Assembly (NCBI GenBank): GCA_963695985.1
Contig: CAVOIC010000006.1
Span: forward strand, 62,001 to 126,000
Direction: 5' to 3'
Source of the DNA: DATBVX01 sp963695985
GTDB lineage: Bacteria > Pseudomonadota > Gammaproteobacteria > Steroidobacterales > Steroidobacteraceae
Length of the DNA stretch: 64,000 nt
Positions 44,919 to 54,387 of this stretch are shown here, piece by piece (the first letter of the stretch is position 1; each line of letters starts with the position of its first letter). A program made the translations under genes and the position numbers. Below the pieces are notes generated by a model. It was not told where the DNA came from. It searched no databases and was given only the letters and a program-made list of their open reading frames with translations.

Positions 44919-46532
44919 ACCCGAAAGACCCATCCCGCGACCAGCTGCGAGGCGTGCGCAACGAGTCGGGCATCGAAATCGCGCCGCTCTACACAGCGGA
45001 AGACGTGGCGCGCACGGGAGGCACGGCCATGGTGGGGCTGCCGGGCGAATACCCGTTCACGCGCGGCATCCATCCGCTGATGTACCGCAGGCAGCCGTGG
45101 ACGATGCGTCAGTACACGGGCTTCGGCAAGTCCTCGGAGACCAACAAGCGCTTTCATTACCTGATCGCCAATGGTCAGACCGGGTTGAACGTCGCCTTCG
45201 ATCTGCCGACGCAGTGCGGCTACGATTCTGATGATCCGATGGCGGAGGGCGAAGTCGGGCGCGTGGGCATGGCGGTGGACACGCTGCGCGATTTCGAAAC
45301 TGCCTTCGCGGGCATCGATCTCGACAAGGTCACCGTGTCGCATAACGATCAACGGCGCGGCGGCGATCCTGATCGCGATGTACCTCGCGATGGCCGAGAA
45401 GCGCGGCTACGACCTGAAGATGCTGCGCGGGACTGCGCAGAACGACATCCTGAAGGAGTTCATCGGTCGCGGAACCTGGATCTACCCGGTGGAGCCGTCG
45501 ATTCGGCTGGTCGGCGACACGATCGAGTACTGCGCTAAACATGCGCCGAAGTACAGCCCGGTATCGGTGTGCGGATATCACATTCGCGAGTCCGGAGCCG
45601 ACCCCGCACAGGAGATCGCCTATGCCTTCTGCATCGCGAAGGCCTATGCCGACGATGTCCTCAGGCGCGGGCTGCCGATCGACGAATTTGCCGGCCGGCT
45701 GTCGTTCAACTTCAACATCTTCGGCAACCTGTTCGAGCAGGTCGCAAAATTCCGCGCCGCGCGCGGGCTGTGGGCGAAGATCATGAAGGAGCAGTACGGT
45801 GCCACCCGGCCGGGCTCGATGTGGATGCGGATGCTCGCGGGCGGCGGCGGCAGCGGACTCACCTTCGAACAGCCGGAGGTTAACATCGTCCGCGGCGCCT
45901 ACTACGCGCTGATCAGTGCGCTCTCCGGTGCGCAGACGATGGCGCTGTGCTGCTACGACGAGGGCTACACGATTCCGTCAGAATACGCGCAGCGGCTGTC
46001 CCTGCGCACGATGCAGGTTCTAATCGAGGAGATGGGCCTGTGCGACACGGTCGATCCGCTGGCAGGTTCCTTCTACGTCGAGACGCTGACGAACCAGATG
46101 CGCAGGCGCATGGAAGAACACATGGCGGAGGTCGATGCGGGCGGCGGTATCGTCAAACAGATCGCCGACGGCACCATCCAGGCGCGCGTCTCGGCGCAGG
46201 CCTATGAGATGCAGCGCGCGATCGAGTCCGGCAAATTTCGCAAGGTGGGCGTGAATTGCTACCGCACCGAGGAAGCGTCACCGGATGTCGAGTTCCACCC
46301 GTATGACGAGGCGGGCGCGCGCGAGCAGATCGAGAGCCTGAACAAGGTGCGCGCCGAACGCGACAGCGTGCGCGTGCTGGCCGCGCTCACCAGGGTGCGC
46401 GACGACGCGCGCTCCGGTGTGAACGTGATGCCGGCGATCATGGATGCGGTCAAGGCCTACGCGAGCGTCGGCGAGATCACGCGCGAGCTCGTCGGCGTTT
46501 TCGGCCACCTGCGCGAGCCGGTGCGGTTTTAG
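44915..46532 (+). pseudogene. acyl-CoA mutase large subunit (methylmalonyl-CoA mutase-like), one frameshift
   Basis: The two readings join at about 45341, where one extra base interrupts VTVS|ITINGAAAILIAMYLA. Restored length is about 538 residues, without the B12 domain, which is the separate gene upstream. Recognisable: QPWTMRQYTGFGKSSETNKR, GLNVAFDLPTQCGYDSDDP, FNFNIFGNLFEQ and DTVDPLAGSFYVETLTNQM. Tyr67 in RQYTGFG corresponds to the substrate-contacting Tyr of methylmalonyl-CoA mutase, where 2-hydroxyisobutyryl-CoA mutase has a smaller residue, so a malonyl-type substrate is favoured. The enzyme rearranges carbon skeletons of acyl-CoAs by a radical mechanism. Confidence 0.84.
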
Positions 46533-46548
46533 TTCAAGGGGAACGGCC

Positions 46549-47415
46549 ATGGCGGCGATCGAGCGTTACTGCGCGCCCACCTCGCTGGAAGAGGCGGTCG
46601 AACTCCTGCGCTTCGGCGACGTCACGATTGTCGCCGGCGGCACCGATGTGATGGTGCAGTCGCAGATCGGCAAGCTGCAGTTCAAGCCGGTGCTGATGAA
46701 CATCCGGCGCATTGCGGGCATGGGCGGCATTCGCGACGAGGGCCGCACGATTCGCATCGGCGCGCTCACCACGATGACCGAACTGCTCGACAGCGCCTTG
46801 GTGCGCGACCGGCTCAGCATCTTGCGGCAGGCGTGCGACCATTTCGCGAGTGACCAGTTGCGCAATGCCAGCACGCTCGGCGGCAACATCTGCAACGCGT
46901 CGCCGGCCGGCGATACGCTCGTGCCCCTGCTGGTGCTCAACGCGCGCGTGGTGCTTGCGAGCAAACCGAACGGCAGCGTCGAGCAGCGCGCGCTGCCACT
47001 CGCACAGTTCTTTGCCGGCCCCGGGCGAACGCATCGCCGGCCCGGGGAACTGCTAACCGAAATCGAGCTGCCCGCGCCGCCGCCGGGCTTTCACGGCACG
47101 TTCTTCAAGTTCGGCACCCGGCCCGCGCTCGACATCGCGACGATCTCGATCGGGCTCGGTGCGGTGCGCGACGGCCGCGTTCTGCGCGACGTGCGCGTAG
47201 CCTACGGTTCGGTTGCACCCACTCCGATGCGCGGGCCCCGCACCGAAGCGGCGCTCGAAGGCCGCACAGTCGACACGGCAACCATCGAGGCGGCGCTCAG
47301 CGCGGCCGCCGAGGAAGTGCACCCGATTTCCGACGTGCGCGCGAGCGACTGGTATCGAAGTGAGTTGATCCGCAACACCTTGCGCAGGATGCTCAACCAT
47401 GTCCATCAAAGTTGA
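46549..47415 (+). CDS. molybdenum hydroxylase FAD-binding subunit (CoxM-like)
   Basis: A 288-residue flavoprotein subunit of the xanthine dehydrogenase/CO dehydrogenase family; the start ATG at 46549 follows AAGGGGAA. FAD-binding motifs are VAGGTDVMVQSQIGKLQ near the N-terminus and the NASTLGGNICNASPAGDTLV loop. It passes electrons from the iron-sulfur subunit to its acceptor. The stop overlaps the start of the iron-sulfur gene by 17 bases. It begins the second half of the catabolic island, 17 bases after the mutase gene. Confidence 0.88.
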   Translation: MAAIERYCAPTSLEEAVELLRFGDVTIVAGGTDVMVQSQIGKLQFKPVLMNIRRIAGMGGIRDEGRTIRIGALTTMTELLDSALVRDRLSILRQACDHFASDQLRNASTLGGNICNASPAGDTLVPLLVLNARVVLASKPNGSVEQRALPLAQFFAGPGRTHRRPGELLTEIELPAPPPGFHGTFFKFGTRPALDIATISIGLGAVRDGRVLRDVRVAYGSVAPTPMRGPRTEAALEGRTVDTATIEAALSAAAEEVHPISDVRASDWYRSELIRNTLRRMLNHVHQS

Positions 47416-47872
47416 AATCGGCTTCAAGTTGAACGGAGTGGCGTGCCGCATTTCGGTGCCGCCCGATCTGAGCACGCTGCGCATGCTGCGGGAGGAACTC
47501 GGCCTGACCGGCACCAAGTACGGTTGCGGCGAGGGCGAATGCGGCGCTTGTACGATCGTCGTCGATGGCGTCACGATGAATTCGTGCCTGATGTTCGCCG
47601 CCGACTGCGATGGGCGCGACGTGGTAACGATCGAAGGACTGGCCGCGAGCCGGCGCGGGGAACGGCTGCGCGAGGCATTCGTCAAACACGGCGCCGTGCA
47701 ATGCGGCTTCTGCACGCCCGGCTTCGTCGTGCAGGCCACGCGCTTCCTGGAAAAGCATCCGCAGGCGTCGGCCGCCGAGATTCAGCGCGGCATCGAAGGA
47801 AACCTGTGCCGTTGCACCGGCTACTGCAAGATCGTTGAAGCCATCGCCGACGCGGCGCTGCCCGACCAGTGA
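47399..47872 (+). CDS. molybdenum hydroxylase 2Fe-2S subunit (CoxS-like)
   Basis: A 157-residue iron-sulfur subunit. The plant-type [2Fe-2S] cluster cysteines are in YGCGEGECGACTIVVDGV and NSCLMF; the second cluster is bound by CGFCTPGFVV and EGNLCRCTGYCKI. It mediates electron transfer between the molybdenum centre and FAD. It overlaps the FAD-subunit gene and is followed 12 bases later by the large subunit. Confidence 0.92.
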   Translation: MSIKVEIGFKLNGVACRISVPPDLSTLRMLREELGLTGTKYGCGEGECGACTIVVDGVTMNSCLMFAADCDGRDVVTIEGLAASRRGERLREAFVKHGAVQCGFCTPGFVVQATRFLEKHPQASAAEIQRGIEGNLCRCTGYCKIVEAIADAALPDQ

Positions 47873-47884
47873 GGGGAACCCATT

Positions 47885-50278
47885 ATGGCTGCAACTGATC
47901 CAGTCGTCGCGCCGCAATCGCTCATCGGCCAGCGCATTCCAAAGCTGGACGCGCCGGATAAGACGAGCGGCCGGACGCGCTATATCGATGACATCGACCT
48001 GCCGGGGCAATTGCACGCGCACATTCTGCGGTCGACGCAAGTGCACGCGAAGATCCGCTCGATCGATACGTCGGCAGCGCGCGCACTGCCGGGCGTGCAC
48101 GCGGTGATCACCGCCCGCGACGTGCCGTGGCAGCGGCCGATCGGTGTGGCCAAGGATCACCTGCCGCTCAAGACCGATCGCGTGCGGAGCCTGCGCGACG
48201 AGATCGCCGCGGTAGCGGCCGACACGGTGGAGATCGCCGAAGCCGCGGTGAAATTGATCAAGGTCGACTACGAACCGCTGCCCATCCTGAGCGATCCACT
48301 CGATGCGCTGAAGCCGGACGCGCCGCTGATCCATCCCGAGCCGCGCGGTGAAGACGTCGGCCCGCATCTGAAGCCGGGCGCGCCGGTGGCCTTCACGGGC
48401 AAGCCGGACAATGTCGCGATGACGTTCGATTATGCGCAGGGGGACGTGGTCGCCGGCGAAGCTGAGTCCGACGTCGTGGTGGAAGACACGTTCAGGCTCC
48501 ACTACGTGACGCACTGCTGCATGGGCGTGTCCGGCGTGATCGCCGACTTCGATCCGAAGGGCAATCTGCTGCTCTACTCGAACACGCAGGTGCCGTTCCT
48601 GCACAAACGCGAGTTCGCGGAACTCCTCGGCATCGATCCGGGGCGCATCCGCATCATCCAGCCGCCGATCGGCGGCGGTTTCGGCTCCAAGCTGGACATT
48701 TATCCCTTCGAGCCGATCGTGATCTTCCTCGCGCAGATCACGCGAAGGCCGGTGAAGCTCATGTTCACGCGCACGGAGGAATTCATCGCCTCCCCGACAC
48801 GCCAACCGGTGCTCCTGAAACTGCGTTCGGGCTGCAAGCAAGACGGGACGCTCACGTTCCGTACCGCCGAGACGCTGCACGACAATGGCGCCTACACCTC
48901 GTGGGGCGCGACGACGCCCTTCGTGATGATGCAGACGATCTCCTCGCTCTATCGCGTGCCACACTGCCAGTACCACACCAAGGCCGTGTACACGAACAAC
49001 CCCTATGCCGGATCGTTCCGCGGCTACGGCAATCTGCAGGCCACCTTCGCGGTCGAAGCGCACATGGACAAACTGGCCGATGCGCTCGGCATGGACCCGC
49101 TCGAGTTCCGCCTGAAGAATGCGCAGGACCCGGGCGAGGTCACGCCGCAGGGCATGCACTTCAAGACTTGCGGCCTCAAGCAGTGTCTGAGCACGGCGGC
49201 GGCGCGCAGCGACTACCAGCGCAAGCGGCGTGAGAACGCGGCACGCTGGCAGGACGGCAATCCGGTCAAACGTGGGGTGGGCATGGCCGCCATGCTGCAC
49301 GTCGGCGGCGGCGCAAAGATCTATCCATCCGATGGCTGCGGCACGATCCTCAAGATCGACGACTTTGCGCATGTGACCCTCATCACCGGCGCGTCGGAGA
49401 TCGGGCAGGGTTCGGAGACGGTGCTGTCGCAGCTCGTCTGCGAAGAACTCGGGCTGCCACTCGCCGCGGTCACGGTAGTCAACAACGACACCGACATCAC
49501 GCCCTGGGACGTTGGCGTGCACGCCTCGCGCACGACTTTCATCGCCGGCAACTCGGCGATTGGTGCGGCGCGCCAGGCCAAGGCCAAGATTCTGGCGTCG
49601 GCGGCCGCGAAAAGCGGGCTGGCCGCGGAGGAGCTCGATCTCAAAGGCGGCCACGTGGTACGCAAGGCGGACGGCGAGCGCGTGATCGAGCTGGGCAAGT
49701 TCATCCGCTCGCTGCACTTCTCCGACAAAGCGCAACTCGTGATGACGACGTTTTATTACGAGCCGCCGAGCAAACACCAGGATAAGCAGTTCAAGGGCGA
49801 TGTGTCCGCTGCCTACGCGTGGGCGTCGCAGGTCTGCGAGGTCGAGGTCGATACCGAAACGGGCATCGTGCGGCTCATCAAGGTCACGGGTGCGCATGAC
49901 GTCGGCCGCGTGTTGAACCGTTTGGGCATCGAGGGACAGATCGAGGGCGGCGTGGTGATGGGGCAGGGCTACGCGCTCACCGAGAACCTGATGGTCGAGG
50001 GCGGCATCACGCGTAATCCCAACTTTCGCGACTACAAGCTGGTAACTGCGCCGGAAATTCCAGAGATGGATATCTCGTTCATCGAAACGATGGACGGCGA
50101 GGGGCCGCAGGGCGCTAAGGGTGTCGGCGAGGCGCCGGCGATCTGCATCGCGGCGGCAGTCGCCAATGCGATTTACAACGCGACCGGGACGCGCATCTAC
50201 GCCGCGCCCTTCACGCCGGAGAATGTGTACCGCGCGCTTCACGGCGCTGCCGAGCCGGTGGCCTGGAATGCTGCATGA
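47885..50278 (+). CDS. molybdenum hydroxylase large (molybdopterin) subunit
   Basis: A 797-residue Mo-binding subunit. Family motifs: IGQRIPKLDAPDKTSGRTRY at the N-terminus, PIGGGFGSKLDIYPFEPIV for the cofactor, and GVGEAPAICIAAAVANAI with the active-site Glu. The region where form I CO dehydrogenases have the Cys-containing AYxCSFR loop reads YAGSFRGYGN, without Cys, so CO is not the substrate. Hydroxylation of an N-heterocycle, aldehyde or aromatic CoA ester is the family expectation. A long reverse reading across this gene is only a high-GC shadow. It overlaps the CoA transferase gene by 4 bases. Confidence 0.9.
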   Translation: MAATDPVVAPQSLIGQRIPKLDAPDKTSGRTRYIDDIDLPGQLHAHILRSTQVHAKIRSIDTSAARALPGVHAVITARDVPWQRPIGVAKDHLPLKTDRVRSLRDEIAAVAADTVEIAEAAVKLIKVDYEPLPILSDPLDALKPDAPLIHPEPRGEDVGPHLKPGAPVAFTGKPDNVAMTFDYAQGDVVAGEAESDVVVEDTFRLHYVTHCCMGVSGVIADFDPKGNLLLYSNTQVPFLHKREFAELLGIDPGRIRIIQPPIGGGFGSKLDIYPFEPIVIFLAQITRRPVKLMFTRTEEFIASPTRQPVLLKLRSGCKQDGTLTFRTAETLHDNGAYTSWGATTPFVMMQTISSLYRVPHCQYHTKAVYTNNPYAGSFRGYGNLQATFAVEAHMDKLADALGMDPLEFRLKNAQDPGEVTPQGMHFKTCGLKQCLSTAAARSDYQRKRRENAARWQDGNPVKRGVGMAAMLHVGGGAKIYPSDGCGTILKIDDFAHVTLITGASEIGQGSETVLSQLVCEELGLPLAAVTVVNNDTDITPWDVGVHASRTTFIAGNSAIGAARQAKAKILASAAAKSGLAAEELDLKGGHVVRKADGERVIELGKFIRSLHFSDKAQLVMTTFYYEPPSKHQDKQFKGDVSAAYAWASQVCEVEVDTETGIVRLIKVTGAHDVGRVLNRLGIEGQIEGGVVMGQGYALTENLMVEGGITRNPNFRDYKLVTAPEIPEMDISFIETMDGEGPQGAKGVGEAPAICIAAAVANAIYNATGTRIYAAPFTPENVYRALHGAAEPVAWNAA

Positions 50279-51496
50279 AGCGGCGCACCGTGCTCAGCAT
50301 GGAGCAGGCGTTGTCGATGCCGTATGCGACGCTGCGCTTCGTGCAACTGGGCTGGCGCGTGATTCGCATCGAGGCGCACGGGACGGGCCGGGGATTGCCT
50401 GGTGACCCGAACCGGTACATTGGCAGCCGCGTCGCCGATGACGACCGTCGCAGTTACTATGTCGCACCGAACGTCGGCAAGGAGGCGATTGCGCTGAACC
50501 TGAAGAGTGCCGAAGGTCGGGCCGTGCTCAAACGGCTGGTGCGCGAACTCGACGCCGACGTTTTCTGCTGCAACACCTTGCCGGAGCGCTATGTGCCGCT
50601 CGGCATCGACTATGCGACGCTGTCCTGCCGTGAAGCCGGATCTGATCTGGGCAGGCATCTCCGCGCTCGGCCCCGATTATCCGGCAGTGCCGGGCTATGA
50701 CCCGGTAATCCAGTCGATGGCGGGCTACGTCGAGTTGACCGGCGAGCCGGGCGGCATGCCGATGCTGTGCGGCGTGCCGGTGATCGATCTGAAGACGGGC
50801 GACGAGGTCTATGCCAACGTGATACTGGCACTCGCCGAACGCGCCGAAACCGGCCGTGGTCGCGAGATCCATGTGTCGATGCTGCAGGCTGCCGCCTCGT
50901 GGCTGATCACGACGCTGCCACTGCTCGACTTCAACTGCGAACCCTGGGAAGTTGCGCGCGCCGGCAACGAGCATCGCAAGTTCGTGCCGACCAATCTCTA
51001 TCCGGCGAGGGACGGCTATTTCTATATGGCCATCGGCAGCGACGTGCAGTGGCTCCGCCTGACTGAACTGCCGCGCTTCCGATCGCTCGCGACAGTGGAG
51101 CGCACGACCAACGAGGGTCGTATCCACGATCGCGCCGACCTGAAGCGCGCTATCACGGCGATCACCTCGATCGCCGCCACCGAGGAGATCCTCGCGGACC
51201 TGCGCGCGGCCGCGATTCCGCACGCGCGGATCAACGGCGTCGCCGTCGTGCGCGACCTGGACGCGCTGCGCGAGCGGCTGACGAGCACCGTGATGCCGGG
51301 CGGCCAACGCGTCCGCATGCAGCCGCTGGCGGTGGACCTTCCGGGCACGTCGCGCGAGTTCGCCTTCCCGCCGAAATACGGTGAACACACGCATCCGGTG
51401 CTGCATGAAGCGGGTTTTTCCGATGACGAGTGCAGCGCACTCGCGCAGGGCGGGGTGATTCCGCACGTGTGCGCGCAGCGAGGCGCGCGACGTTGA
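50275..51496 (+). pseudogene. class III CoA transferase (CaiB/BaiF family), one frameshift
   Basis: The first reading (50275 to about 50626) and the second (to 51496) join to a protein of about 406 residues once one extra base near 50626 is removed, restoring TLSAVKPDLIWAGISALGP, a typical CaiB/BaiF segment. GYDPVIQSMAGYVELTGEPG with VPVIDLKTGDEVYANVILAL and GREIHVSMLQAAASWL are family patterns; the catalytic Asp is probably in IDLKTGDEVY. It moves CoA between acyl-CoAs. It overlaps the preceding molybdenum subunit gene (ATGA), and NnrS begins one base later. Confidence 0.82.
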
Positions 51497-51497
51497 C

Positions 51498-52712
51498 GTG
51501 ATCCGCACTGCGCCGATCTGGACGAGCGGATTCCGGCCGTTCTTTCTCGCGGCCGCGGCCTACGGCCCGCTGGTGCTGATGTTTTGGTTGGGCGCGCGTC
51601 TGGGGTGGTGGGCAACGCCGGTGGCGGGACTCACCTTGCCGCTGCTGCATGCACACGAAATGCTTTTCGGGTTCGCGGCGGCCCTGGTGTGCGGCGTGGT
51701 ATTGACGGCGGTACCAAGCTGGTCCGGAGCGGCGGAATTGCGCGGTCTGCCGCTGGCATCGCTCGCGCTACTCTGGCTGGCCGGCCGTGCTTCGGTTCTC
51801 GGCGCGCCATTTCTCGAAGGACGATCGTGGGCTCCGCTTCTGAGCGGCCTGATTGACTGTGCGCTATTTCCGCTCCTGTGCCTGATGCTGCTGGCGACGA
51901 TCAGGCGCGCGCGCCAGCGCTTGTTCTGGTGGACGCTGCCGCCGCTGGCAGCGTTCGCCGCTGCGAACATCGCATTTCACCTTGCACTTGCCGACGGCTC
52001 GAACTCCGGTGCACAGCATGCATTGTTGCTTGGCGTCCACGCCCTGGCATTCCTGTTCACGCTCTATGGAGGGCTGTTCATTCCGGCTTTTACGCGTCGC
52101 TGGCTGCACGAGCGCGGTGAGCATGCGGCCGCGATTCTCATGCCGCTGGAGTACGCCACCGCAATTGCCATGGTGGCGTTCGCGTGCGCCGACTTACTGG
52201 GCGCGTCACATGGCTGGATGATCGCGGCGGCAGGTGCGGCGGCGGTGGTGCAGGCATGGCGCTTCGCGCGCTGGCGCGGCTGGAAAACGGCAAGCGAGCC
52301 ATTGCTGTGGTGTATACATCTCGGTTACCTCTGGTTGATCGCGGCGCTCGCGCTGCGTGCGGCGGCAGAGCTCATTCACAACCTGCCGCAAGACGCCTGG
52401 ATCCATGCGTTCACGGTCGGCGCCTACGGTATGCTGAAGATCGGGTTGATGACGCGCGTGGTACTCAGGCACACCGGTCGGCCGGTGCGCGTCGGTTGGT
52501 TGATGTCGTTCGCGTTTGCTATGGTGTTTGCCGCAGCGTCGCTACGGCTGGCGTACTCGGTGCACGAGTTGGGCGAATCGGCGCTTGTGGGCTCGGCGGT
52601 TCTGTGGGCTGCGGCCTTGCTCGTCTACCTCGCGCGCTTCGGTCCGCTTTTGTTGCGTCCCAGCTTGCACCGTCAGCGATCTGATCGTCTGGCCAACCCT
52701 GCGCTCGCGTAG
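51498..52712 (+). CDS. nnrS: NnrS family protein
   Basis: A 404-residue polytopic membrane protein starting with GTG at 51498, one base after the CoA transferase. About twelve hydrophobic segments are visible. NnrS-type motifs are LLHAHEMLFGFAAALVCGVV, FIPAFTRRWL, HNLPQDAWIHAFTVGAYGML and MTRVVLRHTGRPVRVGW; the conserved His residues are proposed haem/copper ligands. NnrS proteins protect against nitrosative stress and iron-nitrosyl build-up. Its link to the catabolic genes is unclear; it may protect metal enzymes, or simply share the transcript. Confidence 0.88.
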   Translation: MIRTAPIWTSGFRPFFLAAAAYGPLVLMFWLGARLGWWATPVAGLTLPLLHAHEMLFGFAAALVCGVVLTAVPSWSGAAELRGLPLASLALLWLAGRASVLGAPFLEGRSWAPLLSGLIDCALFPLLCLMLLATIRRARQRLFWWTLPPLAAFAAANIAFHLALADGSNSGAQHALLLGVHALAFLFTLYGGLFIPAFTRRWLHERGEHAAAILMPLEYATAIAMVAFACADLLGASHGWMIAAAGAAAVVQAWRFARWRGWKTASEPLLWCIHLGYLWLIAALALRAAAELIHNLPQDAWIHAFTVGAYGMLKIGLMTRVVLRHTGRPVRVGWLMSFAFAMVFAAASLRLAYSVHELGESALVGSAVLWAAALLVYLARFGPLLLRPSLHRQRSDRLANPALA

Positions 52713-52887
52713 CGGATGACCACTCGGCCAGAGACGCGCGCAGCATTCCATGAATGCCGCGCGAGGGCGAGCGGCCGCGGATGTTTGTGCGCGCGCATGT
52801 CGTCGCGCACACGTGCGTGCTGTCCCTCGAGTCCGCAGACTCGCTAGGGCTTACGACATTTTTCGATTCACGCGATCGATGCGGCCG

Positions 52888-54204
52888 TTAGCCCTTGACG
52901 TACCGCGCAAGGTCGACAGCATCCTCGCCGGGGATTCGTTTTCGCTCAAATTCCTGCGCGCGTCCCCACGGCATGGTTGCATCGATCGCAAGCCGCCCCC
53001 AATGGTCCTTGAAGTCATCTCGATAGAAGCCAGGAATGCGCTCGAGGATAAAGGCGCGCTGATCAGCGGGCCCGCGGGTCAAGTAAGCCCACATCACGTC
53101 ATTAAGATCGCGGATATCCACATCCGCATCGACAGCGATGCATACCTTGTTGAAGTCCATGTTCGAGCCGAGGGCGGCGAGCAGAGCATGTTTGCCGTGA
53201 CCTTCGTACTGCTGCTGAATCTTCACTATCGTAATCATGCAGTTTGGCCGTGTGGACACATCCAGAACCCCTCGCACCACACGACTGACGTGCTCATAGA
53301 CGCGCGCCGCCGTGAGCGCCTCGAGCGGGCATAAGTCTTCCGGCGTGCCACATGTAATTGAATGGAAGACCGCCTCCGTCCGTCGGGTGACCGCGAGGAC
53401 TTCGAACACGTGATTGAGTCCTTCGGGGACATAGGCACCGAGGAATTCGCCAAACGGCCCTTCCGGCCTGCGTGTGTTTGGCAGGAATCGACCTTCCACG
53501 ACGATTTCCGCGTGCGCGGGCACCATCAGATCGATTGTCTGGCACGGGCGCATCGGCAGCGGCCGGCGAGCGAGCTTTGCTGCAAGTTCAAGTTCATTCG
53601 CCTCGTACGGCAGCGAGTAGCAGGCGGACAGAAATATCTCTGGCGGAACCCCTATGAGCAGCGCTGCCTCCAGTGGCTGGCCACGGAGTTCCGCCTTCTG
53701 CTGGTACCGCGCCAGGTCGTGTGACGATCCCAGGCGGACCCTCAGCTCTCGGTCGCTTACAATCATCGACCGGTGAAACGACAGGTTCGGTACGCCCGTA
53801 TCGGGCTCACCAGCCAGGTAAATGGCGGACGTGAAGTAGGGCCCTGCGTCCTTCTCGTGATAGGTGATCAGTGGCAGCTCGCGAATCGAGCTGGGCACGA
53901 CGTCCGACGGCATCGCACGAACGTCGTAAGTGTCGTGCGACAACGGCCGTCGAAGTACGTCCACCCACGAGCGGCAGAAGCTGTCGGTCTGGGCGCCAAT
54001 CAGTCGGCATAACCGTTCATGGCTACCGTAAAGGTTGCTGACGACCGGAAGTGCGGTGCCGGTGACGTTGGTAAACAGAACAGCCTTATCGCCAGCCTTC
54101 TGCACACACTTTGTGACGGCGGCGAGCTCGAATCGAGGATCGACCTCCCGCTCAACAACCAGAAGCTCATTGTTGTCCGACAATTGCTTGATTAGGTCCC
54201 GCAT
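52888..54204 (-). CDS. UbiD family decarboxylase
   Basis: A 438-residue protein. The ATG at 54204 is chosen over 54219 because a strong GGAGGG lies 7 bases before it (54212-54217). UbiD features: MRDLIKQLSDNNELLVVERE at the N-terminus, LRVRLGSSHDLARYQQKAEL with the conserved Arg, and RRPEGPFGEFLGAYVPEG carrying the E of the E(D)-R-E triad. Members use prenylated FMN to decarboxylate or carboxylate aromatic or alpha-beta-unsaturated acids. No ubiX flavin prenyltransferase is in the window. It converges on nnrS, with a 175-base gap in which I see nothing. Confidence 0.86.
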   Translation of the reverse strand: MRDLIKQLSDNNELLVVEREVDPRFELAAVTKCVQKAGDKAVLFTNVTGTALPVVSNLYGSHERLCRLIGAQTDSFCRSWVDVLRRPLSHDTYDVRAMPSDVVPSSIRELPLITYHEKDAGPYFTSAIYLAGEPDTGVPNLSFHRSMIVSDRELRVRLGSSHDLARYQQKAELRGQPLEAALLIGVPPEIFLSACYSLPYEANELELAAKLARRPLPMRPCQTIDLMVPAHAEIVVEGRFLPNTRRPEGPFGEFLGAYVPEGLNHVFEVLAVTRRTEAVFHSITCGTPEDLCPLEALTAARVYEHVSRVVRGVLDVSTRPNCMITIVKIQQQYEGHGKHALLAALGSNMDFNKVCIAVDADVDIRDLNDVMWAYLTRGPADQRAFILERIPGFYRDDFKDHWGRLAIDATMPWGRAQEFERKRIPGEDAVDLARYVKG

Positions 54205-54387
54205 CGGGCCGCCCTCCAATGGAATAATGGCTCAGGCATAGCAGGAGCGCGCAGGATCCGGCAATCGCGACGCTGCCAGTTCTGAAGACGCGGAGCACTG
54301 GCGAGATCGTCGGCCTGTTGGGTGATACCGCCGACGAATCGGGTGTATTGGTATTGACAGTGGCCCACGGATCTACGCAGGGTCATC

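Noticed and set aside
47393..50242. Very long open reading (949 codons) on the minus strand across the molybdenum subunit genes
   Set aside because: It is antisense to clearly conserved iron-sulfur and molybdenum subunits; high GC at third positions keeps the reverse frame open. No recognisable domain.
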